The notes under the pieces: generated by a model
Database searches by the model: none
The model's input: the letters and a program-made list of their open reading frames with translations, nothing else
What the model was told of the DNA's origin: nothing
Source of the DNA: Amorphochlora amoebiformis
Lineage: Eukaryota; Cercozoa; Chlorarachniophyceae
Length of the DNA: 64,000 bases
Reading direction: 5' to 3'
Assembly: GCA_054601695.1 (NCBI GenBank)
Contig: BAAHQB010000105.1
Coordinates: forward strand, 372,001-436,000
Made by a program: the position numbers and the translations under genes
In this document: one piece after another, positions 1-63,208 of the stretch
How positions within the stretch are numbered: position 1 is the first letter of the stretch
How the letters are laid out: each line of letters begins with the position of its first letter

Positions 1-72
1 GCACGTGTTACGGTACTCGTAAATCAACTACACTCACATGCACACACACACACACACCATTTATCACACATT

Positions 73-128
<56 letters not shown>

Positions 129-213
129 CATATATGAATACACACACACATATCTCACCATCTACACATACATCAAATATATTTACATATTTGAAAGAGA
201 GTATACAAACCAG

Positions 214-2785
<2,572 letters not shown>

Positions 2786-3074
2786 GAATTTTAAGTTTGT
2801 CCATCCAATCGACTTTAATGAGCTCGACGATTAAGTTATCACTAAAGATTGTTTAAATCATGTTATTACTAGTATTAATATCAGTGTATTATAACTGTGA
2901 TATTGGCGTGTACATCATTTAATATTTTACTGGTAATAAGTAACTCTTTGCACTGATGTACTTACAATTATGTATTGGATCGTGCCCATCAAGATAAACA
3001 CACGCACAAAAACAGCATAATTTCACTCAAGTTATCATTCATACCGGAACTCGTATATATACAGGTATATATAT

Positions 3075-3116
<42 letters not shown>

Positions 3117-3289
3117 TACATGTAAATATAACAACACACACATATTTACATTATATACGTATATATATGTATATATGTATACTTTCCTACGATATTGCTT
3201 ACCTGTAGGAAAGGTATATATATAACTTAACAGCACCAACATGCACACACACGTGTATATATATTTTATTTATATATATATATATATAG

Positions 3290-3324
<35 letters not shown>

Positions 3325-3332
3325 ATATATAC

Positions 3333-3364
<32 letters not shown>

Positions 3365-3376
3365 AATATATATGCG

Positions 3377-3433
<57 letters not shown>

Positions 3434-3446
3434 TAGATATATATAT

Positions 3447-3491
<45 letters not shown>

Positions 3492-4040
3492 TTTATGTGT
3501 GTGTGTGTGTGTGTATCACGTGACAATCATGATATAGTATATACCGCATATCACGATTATATGTGAGGCACCGCTATGATTATCTAACAGTTTGTGATAG
3601 TTAATATGTCTAGAACAGACTACGTATACGGACTACACCAGCGCAGAATACACTACGTGGCCCACAGATTGAGTGAGTAGATTTATTGTCCAATGTAAAC
3701 ACACTGGATGGAAACTTCATAGAATCATAGTACGTAGTAGTCGTGACTCGTGAGATACGTGAGTAGTATTTTAGGTACGTACGTATGGTGTGTACGTACG
3801 CGTGTTGTCATGTTCAACAGTGTGCGCACAGTGCGTACGTTTGATACGTATGTGAGTAAATATGGTAGTACGCATGTGCGCATGTTGGTGCGTACGTACA
3901 AGGTTAGTACGTATGCACGTATCCTAGGTATTGGTGTATCAGTTGATATGTAGGTACGGATTAAGTGTGTACAAGTCTAGAAGTGGACAATTAAAGACTA
4001 TAGTTTTGTCTCGTTATTGTTGTTCGAAATACAATAGGGT

Positions 4041-4094
<54 letters not shown>

Positions 4095-4115
4095 ATATGT
4101 ATATAATATATACAC

Positions 4116-4147
<32 letters not shown>

Positions 4148-4404
4148 ATATATATCTAGTATATATATAAATATACTAGATATAATCACAAAGTATTATA
4201 TTACTAGTATTAGCATCGTAGTCACGATAGGAAGATTTTGCACTGTGACCGGCCAAGAGAACTAATAGGTATCATGATCATCTAGTCTGTATGATGATCA
4301 TTATCTTGTATACTTTTATCATCCAGAATATTCAGATACTAGAGCATATGTGTGTATCTCGAGGTGCAACAGTGAAATTCCTTTTATCTTTTTATGATAA
4401 AGTT
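2786..4404. other. Convergent intergenic spacer, TACGTA-rich
   Basis: This spacer lies between the 3' ends of the first gene (+) and the oxygenase/copper-transporter gene (-). It holds TA arrays at about 3080-3110, 3260-3490 and 4040-4160. The stretch 3740-3960 is non-repetitive but strongly biased to TACG, ACGT and GTAC words. I see no exon with consistent splice sites here. A minus-strand CCTACAG followed directly by GTAAGC near 3195-3215 is an acceptor and donor back to back, but no gene needs it. Confidence 0.6.
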
Positions 4405-10866
<6,462 letters not shown>

Positions 10867-11163
10867 TGCTCAAGACCAGTGCTCAAAACTACTCCAGACT
10901 TCCGATTGGGTATATGCTTCGATATCAGGACAGATATCCAATGACAGAAAGTGCATCGGCTGATTCGGGGGTAGGAACCGGGAAGTATCCGATACTAACG
11001 GACAATTTAAATTATCTTTAGGTAAAATCATACCAAGAGGCTAGTTTGTCGGCAACCGCCAACAACCACAAGATTTACGGCCGCCTTCGGAGAGGGGGTC
11101 CGTGTGTCGCCTTTGTCTTGCTCCTTCTAGGCCTTGGAACAGGCCAGATACAAGCACGAGAGG
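10867..11163. promoter_or_regulatory. Divergent spacer between oxygenase/Ctr gene and SnoaL-like gene
   Basis: These 297 nt separate two start codons facing away from each other (10866 on minus, 11164 on plus), so the spacer probably holds both promoters and 5' UTRs. It lacks TA arrays. A CTTTAG followed by GTAAAATC at 11016-11030 could be a 5' UTR splice site of the plus gene. I see no clear TATA box or repeated operator. Confidence 0.5.
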
Positions 11164-12221
11164 ATGAAAATTCAATACCTCTTGGCTATATTATCCTGTT
11201 TCTGCCAGTTGCGGACAGAATGCAGCCGTCCGCTGCGTTTGAACGCTCAACAGGCTACAAACACGCGGTACTCGCAAAGACTGCAAGGAGAAACAGCATG
11301 GCGCTCCTCCGTGGGCCGGCGAGTTTCACGAACTGATTTCTTTAAACCAATGGCACCCGAGTTTCTCCCGAATTCCTTTCCGGTGATCGACGTGGAGCCC
11401 GTCACCGACCCGACAGCTCTAAAAGAGAGGTAAGAGCATTTCATGTATTCTATCGCTAGAGGTGAGTGTAGGAGTTTGTGGTTAGTATCTAACGATAGTC
11501 ATCGCTTTAGGAAACGCCACAAAAAGAGAAGAGATGACTTCCTACTCAACAAGGGACGTGTTACCGACAGTATCCGAGAGGAAATTCCTAGAATTCTGGA
11601 TGAGGCTCCCTCTATGGAGCTCTGCCGGGATGACGCAACCCTGCAGCTGCAATTCGGTTCCCTTGGGATGGACGTTGAGTTCCGTGGGAAGAAGAAGTAC
11701 AAGGTAGAAAACAAGCTCACATTACAGCGTTTTTCAAGAAAAGTTCTTATTGTGGTATGCCAATGGTATGCCAAAGGCCGTGTTCGATCGCCTACGTTGG
11801 ACCGCGCGCCTTGCGTTAGGCTGGGTCGAGGTGTCTCCAGTCATCATACGCCCTGATGTGGATCCCATGTCACCATATATCAGGTATGGCTGGGGTTTTA
11901 AGTACCGGGTGAAGGCTAGTCTGAACAATACATTATGAGCGAAGACACAAACTTACGTCTCATACCTCTTTCAGGGCTCGCTGGTCTATCACGGCATACC
12001 CTAGGCTGTTCATGCAGAGTGGGATTATTCGTGTAGATTTGTTGTCCATTATGGAGCTGGATGGGAATGGGTATGTCAAGAGGCACTCTATTACAGACAT
12101 AGAGGATAGCTCCCTGCGAATCCCAGCAGTTCTTCGGCAACTGTTTATCCCTTCCCCTTCTCTGATGGAGCCAGCGTTAATGGAGCGTGTGTCTAATATG
12201 CACGGACACCAGCATACTTAG
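11164..12221 (+). CDS. SnoaL-like / DUF2358-like protein with N-terminal leader (4 exons)
   Basis: Exons 11164-11429, 11511-11703, 11777-11883 and 11975-12221 (TAG) join in phase and give 270 residues. The introns are 81, 73 and 91 nt, and none contains TA repeat. The start is the ATG beginning MKIQYLLAILSCFCQL, a hydrophobic leader that could be a signal peptide or the first part of a plastid-targeting sequence. The C-terminal 180 residues look like a SnoaL-like (NTF2-fold) DUF2358 protein: FLLNKGRVTDSIREEIP, then VEFRGKKKYK, AVFDRLRWTARLALGWVEV, ARWSITAYPRLF, and LLSIMELDGNGYVKRHSI. Such proteins are small cone-shaped folds, common in algae and plants, with mostly unknown ligands. It shares a divergent spacer with the oxygenase/Ctr gene, so the two may be co-regulated. 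The gene structure is firm; the family call is moderate. Confidence 0.78.
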
Positions 12222-12435
12222 AACTAGGAGGCCCATGCTGCCCGTCGTTTGTATTGTCTCTGTCAGTTTCGTTTAATTAGTCTTCTGATTCAAATTGTCT
12301 CTAATTTTCGTCGCCTATGACATCTATGAACTATCTCCATACGATTATAATTTAAACAATCTATAGAGATAACTTCGATAAATTCTAGATATTCATGATC
12401 ATGTCTTCATTTATGTAATACCACTATATATCTAG

Positions 12436-12469
<34 letters not shown>

Positions 12470-12605
12470 CGTACTAGTGCATGTACGTACTAAACGGACA
12501 GTGTCTACAAGTTGCTATTATATTATATATGAAGATTATCTCGATGACATTTGTGCATATAGCTAACTAGGAGTGTGCAGTGGCGTAAGGTCTAGAAGGT
12601 AATGC

Positions 12606-12651
<46 letters not shown>

Positions 12652-12951
12652 ACAGTTGTAATCGAACGTTAGACATTAGTTCTACTTAGCATCTAGTAGC
12701 ATAGTACTAAATTCTGCTGTTCATTGAGGGACGAGGGATATAAATACAGATACTAGACTAGTCTAATAGTACTAGTCTAGACCAGTAGAGATATGACTAG
12801 ATGAGGTATATTAATTAAATTCTAGAATTAGCTAAATTTATGCGGCCGTTAGCCGCGGCCAAGGGTAGGTCCAGCTAGGTACTCCTGAGAAATCTGAGAA
12901 GGCCATATCCGTGATATCGATGCAGATAAACCGGTACGGAACCGATCCAGT
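12222..12951. other. Convergent intergenic spacer, CTAG-rich
   Basis: This spacer lies between the stops of the SnoaL-like gene (+) and the DUF3445-like gene (-). It contains two short TA runs (about 12440-12470 and 12610-12645). The non-repetitive part at 12680-12840 is rich in the palindromes CTAG and TAGTACTA. No exon with usable splice sites is seen. Confidence 0.6.
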
Positions 12952-27345
<14,394 letters not shown>

Positions 27346-27811
27346 CTTTCAATTATAACTTTCATTTATTTGTCGGTCGCAGGTGTGCCGGAAGTTCTGA
27401 GAGACTAGGTATTGACGCGACTGGGTGAGCCCCGACACCGAGCTGGACCATTGGTTTCCGCGCCTGGTAGTCCATACTTTCGGTTTGTTAATTAGAGTTA
27501 TCAGTTCATAACGTGTTTGTCTGCGGTTGAGGGGATTAGGAACAAGATTCGGGAAGGGGGCTTCATACAAGGAGAGGGGAACGGGAATGGGTGGATTTTA
27601 TGCTTTATATTTTTTTTTTATGTATTCTTTACATATTTATACAGATTCGCCCTGTGTATCCTTTTTCGAACATTTTAAAATGTGTCCATGCAATAGTACA
27701 CACATATGTGCTTGTGAAATAAAAGAGTATACGTGCATATGTTCACATGTATGTAGTGCACCTAAGTATTTCTTGCGAATAGTGTACATGTGTTCCAAAT
27801 GTGTATATGTT

Positions 27812-27861
<50 letters not shown>

Positions 27862-27879
27862 GTGTGTGTGTTAAAACTA

Positions 27880-27914
<35 letters not shown>

Positions 27915-27958
27915 TTATTATTATTGTGTACATGTATATATATATACACACACACATA

Positions 27959-28043
<85 letters not shown>

Positions 28044-28051
28044 ATGTAAAT

Positions 28052-28104
<53 letters not shown>

Positions 28105-28206
28105 TACGTACGTATATAATGTAAATGTACATACATATGTAAATATATATATATATATAATATATATGTATATATATATATATATGCGTATATTGTAAAT
28201 ATACAT

Positions 28207-28254
<48 letters not shown>

Positions 28255-28266
28255 GGCTCAAGAGAA
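27346..28266. promoter_or_regulatory. Divergent spacer between DUF3445-like and EDR2-C genes
   Basis: This spacer holds a further minus-strand open stretch (27350-27470) that may contain the first coding exon of the DUF3445-like gene (in-frame ARKPMVQLGVGAHPVASIPS) but lacks a matching donor. It also has an (ATT)n tract at 27883-27915 and TA arrays at 27815-27860 and 27955-28250. The plus-strand start codon at 28267 follows the last TA array by some 15 nt. Confidence 0.45.
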
Positions 28267-37049
<8,783 letters not shown>

Positions 37050-37077
37050 GCCGTCGTGGTAATGTGTATGTGTGCAT

Positions 37078-37121
<44 letters not shown>

Positions 37122-37699
37122 GGGGGAAGTACTCGCAACAGATAGAAAGGATAATGTCGTTAGAAACTGGCAGGTGTTCTTACCTTACCCTTACCATACC
37201 CAAACCTTTTAGGCCTCTCTCCCTATGAGAAGTTGAAGAGAAGAAATAGAGAGGAGAGAAGGGGAGAGGGAGGGAGGGAGGAGAGGAATGGAAGAGAGAG
37301 GAGGGGGGGAGGGAGAGAGGAGAAGAGAGAGAGATACAGAAGAAGTAAGAAAATAAGAAAAAGGAGATAGAGAAATAAACAACGTTACCCTCCCCTAACC
37401 CTCGCCCAATCTAATCCTATTCTTTCCGCTAGCCTGAATCCCTAGCCCAAGGCTAAGTTTTCAATACTAATGCTAATGCTAACCCTAGTGCTAACCTCTG
37501 TGTTAACCCTAATGCATTCCTAATGCTCTAGTGTCTACCCTGATGGCAATACAATGCCCTAATGCCAACCCTAATGCTAATCCTTGGCCTGTTCATAATT
37601 GTTCAGCACTACTCAATATCAGAGGAATCAAGGATAGTCGAAGGTGAACGTAATGTACTTATAAATAGTACATGTGTATATAGATATTTACTATGTGCA

Positions 37700-37741
<42 letters not shown>

Positions 37742-37771
37742 CACGCACATGTTATTATGCAAGTACATACA

Positions 37772-37821
<50 letters not shown>

Positions 37822-38424
37822 GTATATATATATATATGTATATGTGTGTATATATATGTGTATATATATACACATATATAACATATATATATATATATAT
37901 ATGTGTTTGTCTATATTAAGATAATATATATATATAATATATATATATATATAAATACATATGTAAATGTTTTCATAGGAGACAAAAAGCTCTCACAGTC
38001 CCAGTGTGTGCCTAAACATATCCTCTCTTCAACCATAACACAAAATAAAACCGAAGAAGCTCCCCCGGCCCTGGATATGTGAACCTGCATTCGATCGAAA
38101 ATCTCTCGAAATCTCGAAATCTCTGGAAATCTCGAAATAACGGTTTGTATTTTCATTCTTGTTTTTAGTATTATTTTCCTCCCAAGTAAATGGGAGGGAG
38201 ACGGGTTTCACCATGCGTCGACCCTATCCTTATTTTTTCGTCATTTACATGTATGGGGGTGTACATTCTTTTTGTTATTCGAAAAAGAATCCCGTATTTT
38301 GGGATCGGAGGTTACGGGAAGATTTAAGAGAAAGGAGATAGGGAGCGAGTGGGATTTTATTTTTTTTTAAATACCAGCTTCACTGCGCTCGACTAACGTG
38401 TAAGTATGCGTGCGTATATATGTC

Positions 38425-38471
<47 letters not shown>

Positions 38472-38562
38472 TTATATATATATATATATATATATGAATA
38501 TTTTATTTATATATTATATATATAATATATATATACATAATATATGTGTGCATACATGTGTA

Positions 38563-38601
<39 letters not shown>

Positions 38602-39670
38602 GTTTATATATATATATAGATATATTATATAAATTTTTTGGTTTTCCCTTTTCTACAACTTCGTTCCTGTTGTTATTTTTCCTTATTTTCGAGCAAACTT
38701 ATTCGTCGACAGTGGAGACTCTACAGACTAAGCCATTGAAGCAACTCAACGATACTAGCTAGCTAGATCTAGCGCACCATTGATCAATTTATAATTATTA
38801 TTCAATATCATATGGTCACATACGGCCAAGACCTGAACCTAGTAAACGACTGTCGGAATATCTCTAGTACCTAGATTTTGTCTAGATCGTATTACAATAT
38901 TACTAGTCCAGTACGTGTATCTAGTGTATACGTAATTCTAGTACTCTAGGTACTACTAGTACTAGACTAGGGGTACCTAGGGTCTAGAGGGTCTAGAGGG
39001 TACTACAACTACTAGAGTAATTGCCCGGGTCTAGGACTATTAGGAAGTCCCCGAGCAGCTAGCCCAGAGTCATGATATAACTAGTACTAGACCAGTAGAC
39101 TAGTATAAGCTTGAATCTCTAGAATCTGGATACAGACAATAGACAGAACTAGTAGTGGTGACTAGAGACGGTTTATTTCTTATTTCTAATCTAGCTAACA
39201 GGCTAATACTGTCATCTCAAGACTTTTGCTCTCCATTGGACTCTAGTCTTCGCGTTAGTCTAGTTAGTTCGCGAACGAACTAGATCTACGATCTAACAAC
39301 TCCTAATTTCATAAATCTTAAATTCATAATTGTCTTGGTAAGCTCTAGTATCATGATTAAGAAATAACAGAAAAGTTGGCACTTGCTAACCTGAACCTAG
39401 TGAACCGGTCCCGTCTGGATGCACATAATCTAGATAATGTAATAAGTTGTCGCTGATTGCACGATCTACAATTGTGTTGTATCGTAACATGTTACTACTT
39501 GTATTGGCGTAGCGTCGTCTTGAGGCTCCGAAGCTGCTCGAGGAGGAGTCCCGCCTGACATAACACGGGTTTTAATGTGACATAACACGGGTTTTAATTG
39601 TGAGATAACACGGGTTTTAAATGGAAGAGATCACCCTCGCCACTAGTACTACATGAATAGAATTTGTTAC
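37050..39670. other. Convergent spacer with GA tract, degenerate telomere-like repeats and CTAG-rich DNA
   Basis: In order: a GA-rich stretch (37215-37375), degenerate CCCTAA-like units (37385-37590), TA arrays (37690-37960 and 38440-38630), an ambiguous open stretch (37975-38340), and CTAG/TAGTAC-rich unique DNA (38640-39550). In the ambiguous stretch both strands have open frames (minus: MVKPVSLPFTWEENN with a duplicated EISRDF; plus: KWEGDGFHHASTLSLFFRHL) and neither has a convincing splice context. The 3' end of the large minus gene should lie somewhere in this spacer but was not located. Confidence 0.5.
39558..39622. repeat. Three-copy tandem repeat, about 22 bp
   Basis: Three tandem copies of GATAACACGGGTTTTAA-like units (TGACATAACACGGGTTTTAA twice, then TGAGATAACACGGGTTTTAA). 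They lie just downstream (in transcript order) of the last exon found for the large minus gene. A regulatory or 3' end role is possible but unproven. Confidence 0.85.
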
Positions 39671-51478
<11,808 letters not shown>

Positions 51479-51696
51479 CGCAGCCGGTTGAGCGAACCCC
51501 TGAATTTCAGCAATTTGTGCCCGACAAGTAAGGATATATATCATCTATTATCCCTGACATATCTATTTGAGATATCTGAAATACCAACGGTTTCAGTTTT
51601 TTTCGGTACTGTTGGTGATATCTTATATTAAACTATGGTGATATCCTTAACTGGGATACCTTTATATCTTATTCTACAATATCTACATAACTTTAG
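51479..51696. promoter_or_regulatory. Divergent spacer between the large minus gene and the KKXX membrane-protein gene
   Basis: This short spacer is free of TA repeat. The plus gene very likely has an upstream exon (its first exon found opens with an acceptor, CTTTAG at 51691-51696). So part of this region, or the CT-rich stretch 51050-51190 in the neighbouring intron, may belong to its 5' end. I see no defined promoter motif. Confidence 0.4.
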
Positions 51697-57757
<6,061 letters not shown>

Positions 57758-58777
57758 CTTGACTCTTGAGAAGGATCATATGCAAGTATCTAGATCGCAA
57801 AAAGAAATTTAAAACAGTATCAATTTGGACATACCACATGTAAAATATCTAGGTATATACTAGATATAAATGAATAGATATGTCATGGTTATATGATCTA
57901 TAGAGTTGATACATACAAATAACGGGATCTAGCAGAAATCAAAATCATGCTCTGATGAATATATGTTCACATATACGATAAAAATAATAATTCGGAAATA
58001 AATTAGAAAAGCGCAGCTTGTTACGTGTTCGATTCATCTAAACGCACTATTGCGACACTTGCAGATCAAGTAGCACAAGGACTGGAAGGAGGAACTAGAG
58101 GAAAAAAAATAACTAGAATAAACGCAAATAACACAAAATCTTATTGCTGTTTTCTTTAGCCTAGTTAGTATCCGTAAGTTTCAAGACCACAAGACTAGCG
58201 CAACACTACTCTAGTACTATTATTTCAATTTTTTTACGTCTAGATCATCCAGATCATGCTAGCCCTCTCTGAGGCCGGATTTTAATACAGTCTAGCAGTG
58301 CCTGCTACGAGATTAGTGTACTACTTCTAGGTAGAGTGCGTGAATTTCATAATTTCTTATAACATAAATAATTCATTGATAATTACTAATGTATATTGGA
58401 ACGTATACATGGGAAATGGTAGTCTTTCGTACAAAGTCTAACTTCAACATCTGCGAGCCTGTGATTGTGATCTTTTCAATGGAATGAAGTACTAGAAGTA
58501 CAGCTTCGATCTAGCCGATGAATTTCAAGAAATCCGTCACTTTAGTAGAGTTGTATCGCATGATCTGTTGTTAATATTCAGTCAGACATGTCAATCATGA
58601 ATTGCATGTATTTTATTATTAAATTTTATTATTATTATATATTCAGATGTATCTTGCATATTATTATACCATTAAAATATTAAAACAAAAATTGTACAAA
58701 TATTTGAATTTTTACATGCTTATATAGATATATAAATATATAATATACATATATGTATTATATATATGTAATATTAC

Positions 58778-58817
<40 letters not shown>

Positions 58818-58951
58818 TTATACATATATGTGTGCGTGTGTCATATAAGTATACACAAGTGTGCGCCTCAGGCCCGCGTCACACACAAGGGCGTGCACGA
58901 ACACAGAAATATGTTATATAAATTGTATATATTAATATATATAAATATATA

Positions 58952-58990
<39 letters not shown>

Positions 58991-59006
58991 CATTCTACAC
59001 ACTCGA

Positions 59007-59103
<97 letters not shown>

Positions 59104-59132
59104 AATATATATATATATATATTATATATATA

Positions 59133-59183
<51 letters not shown>

Positions 59184-59198
59184 GTATAGATATGTTTT

Positions 59199-59261
<63 letters not shown>

Positions 59262-59322
59262 CATAATATATTAGATGTACACACAATTAAATCATGCACA
59301 CAGATGTATACTATATATCATG

Positions 59323-59375
<53 letters not shown>

Positions 59376-59407
59376 ATATATGTATATGTATATATATATA
59401 TACATAC

Positions 59408-59452
<45 letters not shown>

Positions 59453-59544
59453 ATTTATTTCTTTTATCATATACACACTCTAAATATCTAGAAATAATAT
59501 GTAGAGTGTGTACGAATATTATTTATTGCATTATCACATATACC

Positions 59545-59575
<31 letters not shown>

Positions 59576-59611
59576 GTAATGTATATATATATATATAATT
59601 TATATATATAG

Positions 59612-59656
<45 letters not shown>

Positions 59657-59900
59657 CACATATATATGTATGTATTATATATATATAAATATATACTATA
59701 TATTATATGTATAAATGTGTATAGTATATGTAGTATATATATGCGTGTGTAAAGGTATATGTAAAAGCTCTTTCTCTTCGTAAATTATTTTAATTTAAAA
59801 CCTTGATTTCCCTCCCTCGTTCTCACCTCATGCGATCAAAGGAAAGAAAGGACCTTCTGTCCTACCAACTAAACCCAACATTACCTCGTCGATGAGCAGG
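57758..59900. other. Convergent intergenic spacer
   Basis: This spacer lies between the TAA of the KKXX membrane-protein gene (+) and the stop of the small coiled-coil gene (-). The part 57760-58740 is unique and AT-rich with scattered CTAG words. TA arrays fill 58780-59240 and 59310-59720. A (CA)n stretch lies at 59008-59035. No exon was found. Confidence 0.6.
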
Positions 59901-60128
59901 CTACCGTTTTTGGAGACTCCGAAGGTATTTCTTTTCCTCGGTAATCAAAGCGTCAATGCGGGCCTTCTGCTGCTTTAACTCTCGCACCCGGGCCTTGATC
60001 TTCAGTTCTTCAGACTCAAGTGCCTGAAGACGCTCGTGGTCTGAGCAATCAGGGTCGCTGAGGCACTGAAGGCGCGCGACGATAGATTGGAAGAAGTCAG
60101 TGGAGTGGCTGGAGTCGCTATCGCTCAT
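59901..60128 (-). CDS. Small coiled-coil protein (or first exon of one)
   Basis: A single open frame of 75 codons starts MSDSDSSHSTDFFQ and ends at TAG (59903-59901). The first third is Ser/Asp-rich. The rest is a strongly charged helix with heptad-like spacing (LQALESEELKIKARVRELKQ, then ARIDALITEEKKYLRSLQ), so a coiled coil is likely. The last codons overlap a possible splice donor (CAAAAACG, then GTAGCC). The frame may therefore continue in another exon instead of stopping. No family is recognised. It faces the KKXX membrane-protein gene convergently. Confidence 0.55.
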   Translation of the reverse strand: MSDSDSSHSTDFFQSIVARLQCLSDPDCSDHERLQALESEELKIKARVRELKQQKARIDALITEEKKYLRSLQKR

Positions 60129-60287
60129 GCCCGTAATGCTCTCGCACGGCGTTGGAAAATGAACCAGAACGCGAGCACTCGGAAAGTTCTAGGGAGCCAG
60201 GTAGTGGCCGGTACTAACGGTAGTATTACTTTTAAGCAGAAAATTCTAAAAAGAAAAGGACGAGAAATGTGCTCACGGAAGCTAAAT

Positions 60288-60531
60288 TTAGCATTTAGCG
60301 CACAACCAAACCTTTAATAGTAACCTCGGCACCCTGCTGGAGGACGGTCGGTTCGTCGGATCGGGTAGGGAGAAGATCCGTGGTAAAATGAGTGCTCCTG
60401 ACTGCCAAGAAGACAAATGGTGGTGGTAGTAATATGTTTTGAAACTTCCTGGTAACTCCTTTTCGTCTACTCACACCAAAAATAGCCACGCTGAAAGAAA
60501 TTCCGTAAGCAACCCCCACTTCCTCATGCAG
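60288..60531 (-). CDS. Two 3' exons of a small unrecognised gene
   Basis: Exon 60531-60475 (19 codons, including HEEVGVAYGISFSVAIFG, a possible membrane segment) joins in phase 0 to exon 60401-60288, which ends in TAA. The intron is 73 nt with donor GTGAGT and acceptor TTGGCAG, matching the compact introns elsewhere. A long poly-T tract precedes the first exon's acceptor. No upstream exon with matching phase was found, so the N-terminus is missing. The second exon's product is basic and Pro/Ser-rich (SLPDPTNRPSSSRVPRLLLK). Another frame there is also open, so the call is tentative. Confidence 0.4.
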
Positions 60532-60726
60532 CTCCGAAAAAAAAAAAGATAAAATTGAATCATTAAAATTGGTTGTATTTTGCAATGCGTAGAATCGTGT
60601 AGCCAACCGTCTTGCGAGGGTTTCTTACCTTCTAACCTATTAAAATGTCAGATCTCTACCATCAGAAGGCACCGGGTATTTTTATGAAAATATGAACAGA
60701 CAAAAAATACACACGCACACATATAC

Positions 60727-60795
<69 letters not shown>

Positions 60796-60798
60796 ATG

Positions 60799-60851
<53 letters not shown>

Positions 60852-60852
60852 C

Positions 60853-60895
<43 letters not shown>

Positions 60896-60948
60896 ATATA
60901 TGTGGAATTAAATACAAACATATATATATATATATATATATATATGTA

Positions 60949-60983
<35 letters not shown>

Positions 60984-61070
60984 GTATGTATACATGTATG
61001 TATGTAATTAATAGATTATATATACAATACATATAATATTATGAATATTGTATATATACATATATATATA

Positions 61071-61126
<56 letters not shown>

Positions 61127-61130
61127 ACAG

Positions 61131-61161
<31 letters not shown>

Positions 61162-61238
61162 TATAATATATATATATATATATATATAATATTCATACAT
61201 ATTTGTTTACATAGTAAATATACATATATATATGTATA

Positions 61239-61278
<40 letters not shown>

Positions 61279-61289
61279 AGATTTTGTAT

Positions 61290-61451
61290 TTATATTGCAT
61301 TAAGAGTCGATAGAAATAGCATCGAAGACACAGCCTGATGGGTAGATAATCGGTAGCTTCTGAAGTACATAATCATAGTTGTGGTGAAAATCGCTGGAGA
61401 TCCCAGAGATTGCTGGAGATCACTTTACTAGTAACCGGTACGAACCAGGAT

Positions 61452-61460
<9 letters not shown>
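61290..61460. other. Unique TA-flanked segment, no gene seen
   Basis: This non-repetitive stretch lies between two TA arrays. It contains TCGCTGGAGATC and GATTGCTGGAGATC as a short internal repeat. No open exon with splice sites and no tRNA-like boxes were found. It could be an unrelated short interspersed element or a relic exon. Confidence 0.4.
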
Positions 61461-61493
<33 letters not shown>

Positions 61494-61506
61494 ACTATTT
61501 TATATT

Positions 61507-61543
<37 letters not shown>

Positions 61544-61611
61544 TGTATATATATATATACATATATTATAAAAGTAGATGTATATTTATATATTTATATA
61601 TATGTGTATAA

Positions 61612-61659
<48 letters not shown>

Positions 61660-61837
61660 TACAAACATATATACACATTAATGTGTATATGTGTAATTTG
61701 TATATATAATATAGATAAAAACATATATACACATTTTATAAATGTGTATATGTAATTTTGTTATTAAAAGTGTACTTTTCATGTATGTGCATACATGTAA
61801 ATACATACAAATAACAATACAATTGGACTTACAAATA

Positions 61838-61880
<43 letters not shown>

Positions 61881-61935
61881 ACATGTAAATACATACAAAT
61901 AACAATACAATTGGACTTACAAATATATGAATATA
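61660..61935. repeat. Two direct duplications in TA-rich DNA
   Basis: ATAATATAGATACAAACATA at 61651-61670 recurs nearly unchanged at about 61707-61726, followed in both by ATACACATT. A longer unit (CATGTAAATACATACAAATA... to GGACTTACAAATATAT, about 54 bp) occurs at 61794-61838 and 61882-61928. Confidence 0.8.
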
Positions 61936-61989
<54 letters not shown>

Positions 61990-62174
61990 CTATATATTAT
62001 ATATATATGTATATAATATAAATATATATAAATATATATGTATATATATGTATATATACATATATATTATAAATATATATTTACATATATATAAATATAT
62101 ATATAAACATATATATACATATAAATACATAATACATATATATATATGTAGCGTGTGTGACATATACAGTACAT

Positions 62175-62258
<84 letters not shown>

Positions 62259-62347
62259 ATATATATGTGTATATGTGTGTATATGTTAATACATATGTGT
62301 ATATTGCACATATGTTTTGTATGTTATACATGTAGATATATATTATG

Positions 62348-62378
<31 letters not shown>

Positions 62379-62414
62379 ATATATATATATATATATATTA
62401 TATATTATATATAC

Positions 62415-62494
<80 letters not shown>

Positions 62495-62561
62495 TATTTA
62501 TGTATATGTAAATAACAGCGTCTTGAGTGTTACGAGAACATGGAGAACAGCAACGTAACGC

Positions 62562-62610
62562 TATCTCTAACCCTAACCCTAACCCTAACACTAACACTAC
62601 CCCTAATTCC
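62562..62610. repeat. Short interstitial CCCTAA tract
   Basis: About six telomere-type CCCTAA/CACTAA units lie in unique DNA between TA arrays. Confidence 0.85.
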
Positions 62611-62728
62611 TATAATATTAATAATTCGCGAGAAATCCGCCTAGATCTATGATGCCAAAACAATATGGTTTAAGGGCGGGAAATAGGGCGGGACAATAAG
62701 CTATCGCTGATTACTATGCTACGCTTAC

Positions 62729-62822
<94 letters not shown>
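62729..62822. repeat. (TA)n microsatellite
   Basis: This is an uninterrupted TA run of about 90 nt. Confidence 0.97.
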
Positions 62823-62827
<5 letters not shown>

Positions 62828-62913
62828 TTATATATATATATATATAAATATATGTATATATATATATATTGTTATATATATATATATTATATATATATAT
62901 ATATGTGTGTATT

Positions 62914-62948
<35 letters not shown>

Positions 62949-63036
62949 GTATATATATATTTATATACATACATACATCTAAATACTATTAATGCGCATA
63001 AGTTTTCGACATATTGTAACATCTACTATTATTAAG

Positions 63037-63208
63037 GTGGTGGAGTGGCCCATCTACATCTGCAAGCAAGTAACCTCGTACCCTACATGGTGGGAGTGCA
63101 CGTTGCGACCGTGGCAGGAATGGATATCACTGTGCCGGATTGGTGGGTTCAGAGGCTAAGTGTGACTTGCGGGGAGTTGGAGGCTCTAGAATAATAGGTC
63201 CAGATTAG
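63037..63208 (+). other. Possible exon(s), unassigned
   Basis: An open plus-strand stretch (VVEWPIYICKQ, then either donor GTAACC or readthrough to a Trp-rich frame) follows an acceptor-like TATTAAG. A second frame after GTGGCAG is also open to 63208. Neither links to another exon in the window, so coding status is unproven. Confidence 0.25.

Noticed and set aside
38029-38214. Minus-strand frame MVKPVSLPFTWEENN with repeated EISRDF
   Set aside because: The repeat is a simple tandem duplication, the plus strand is equally open, and no phase-matched splice partner was found.
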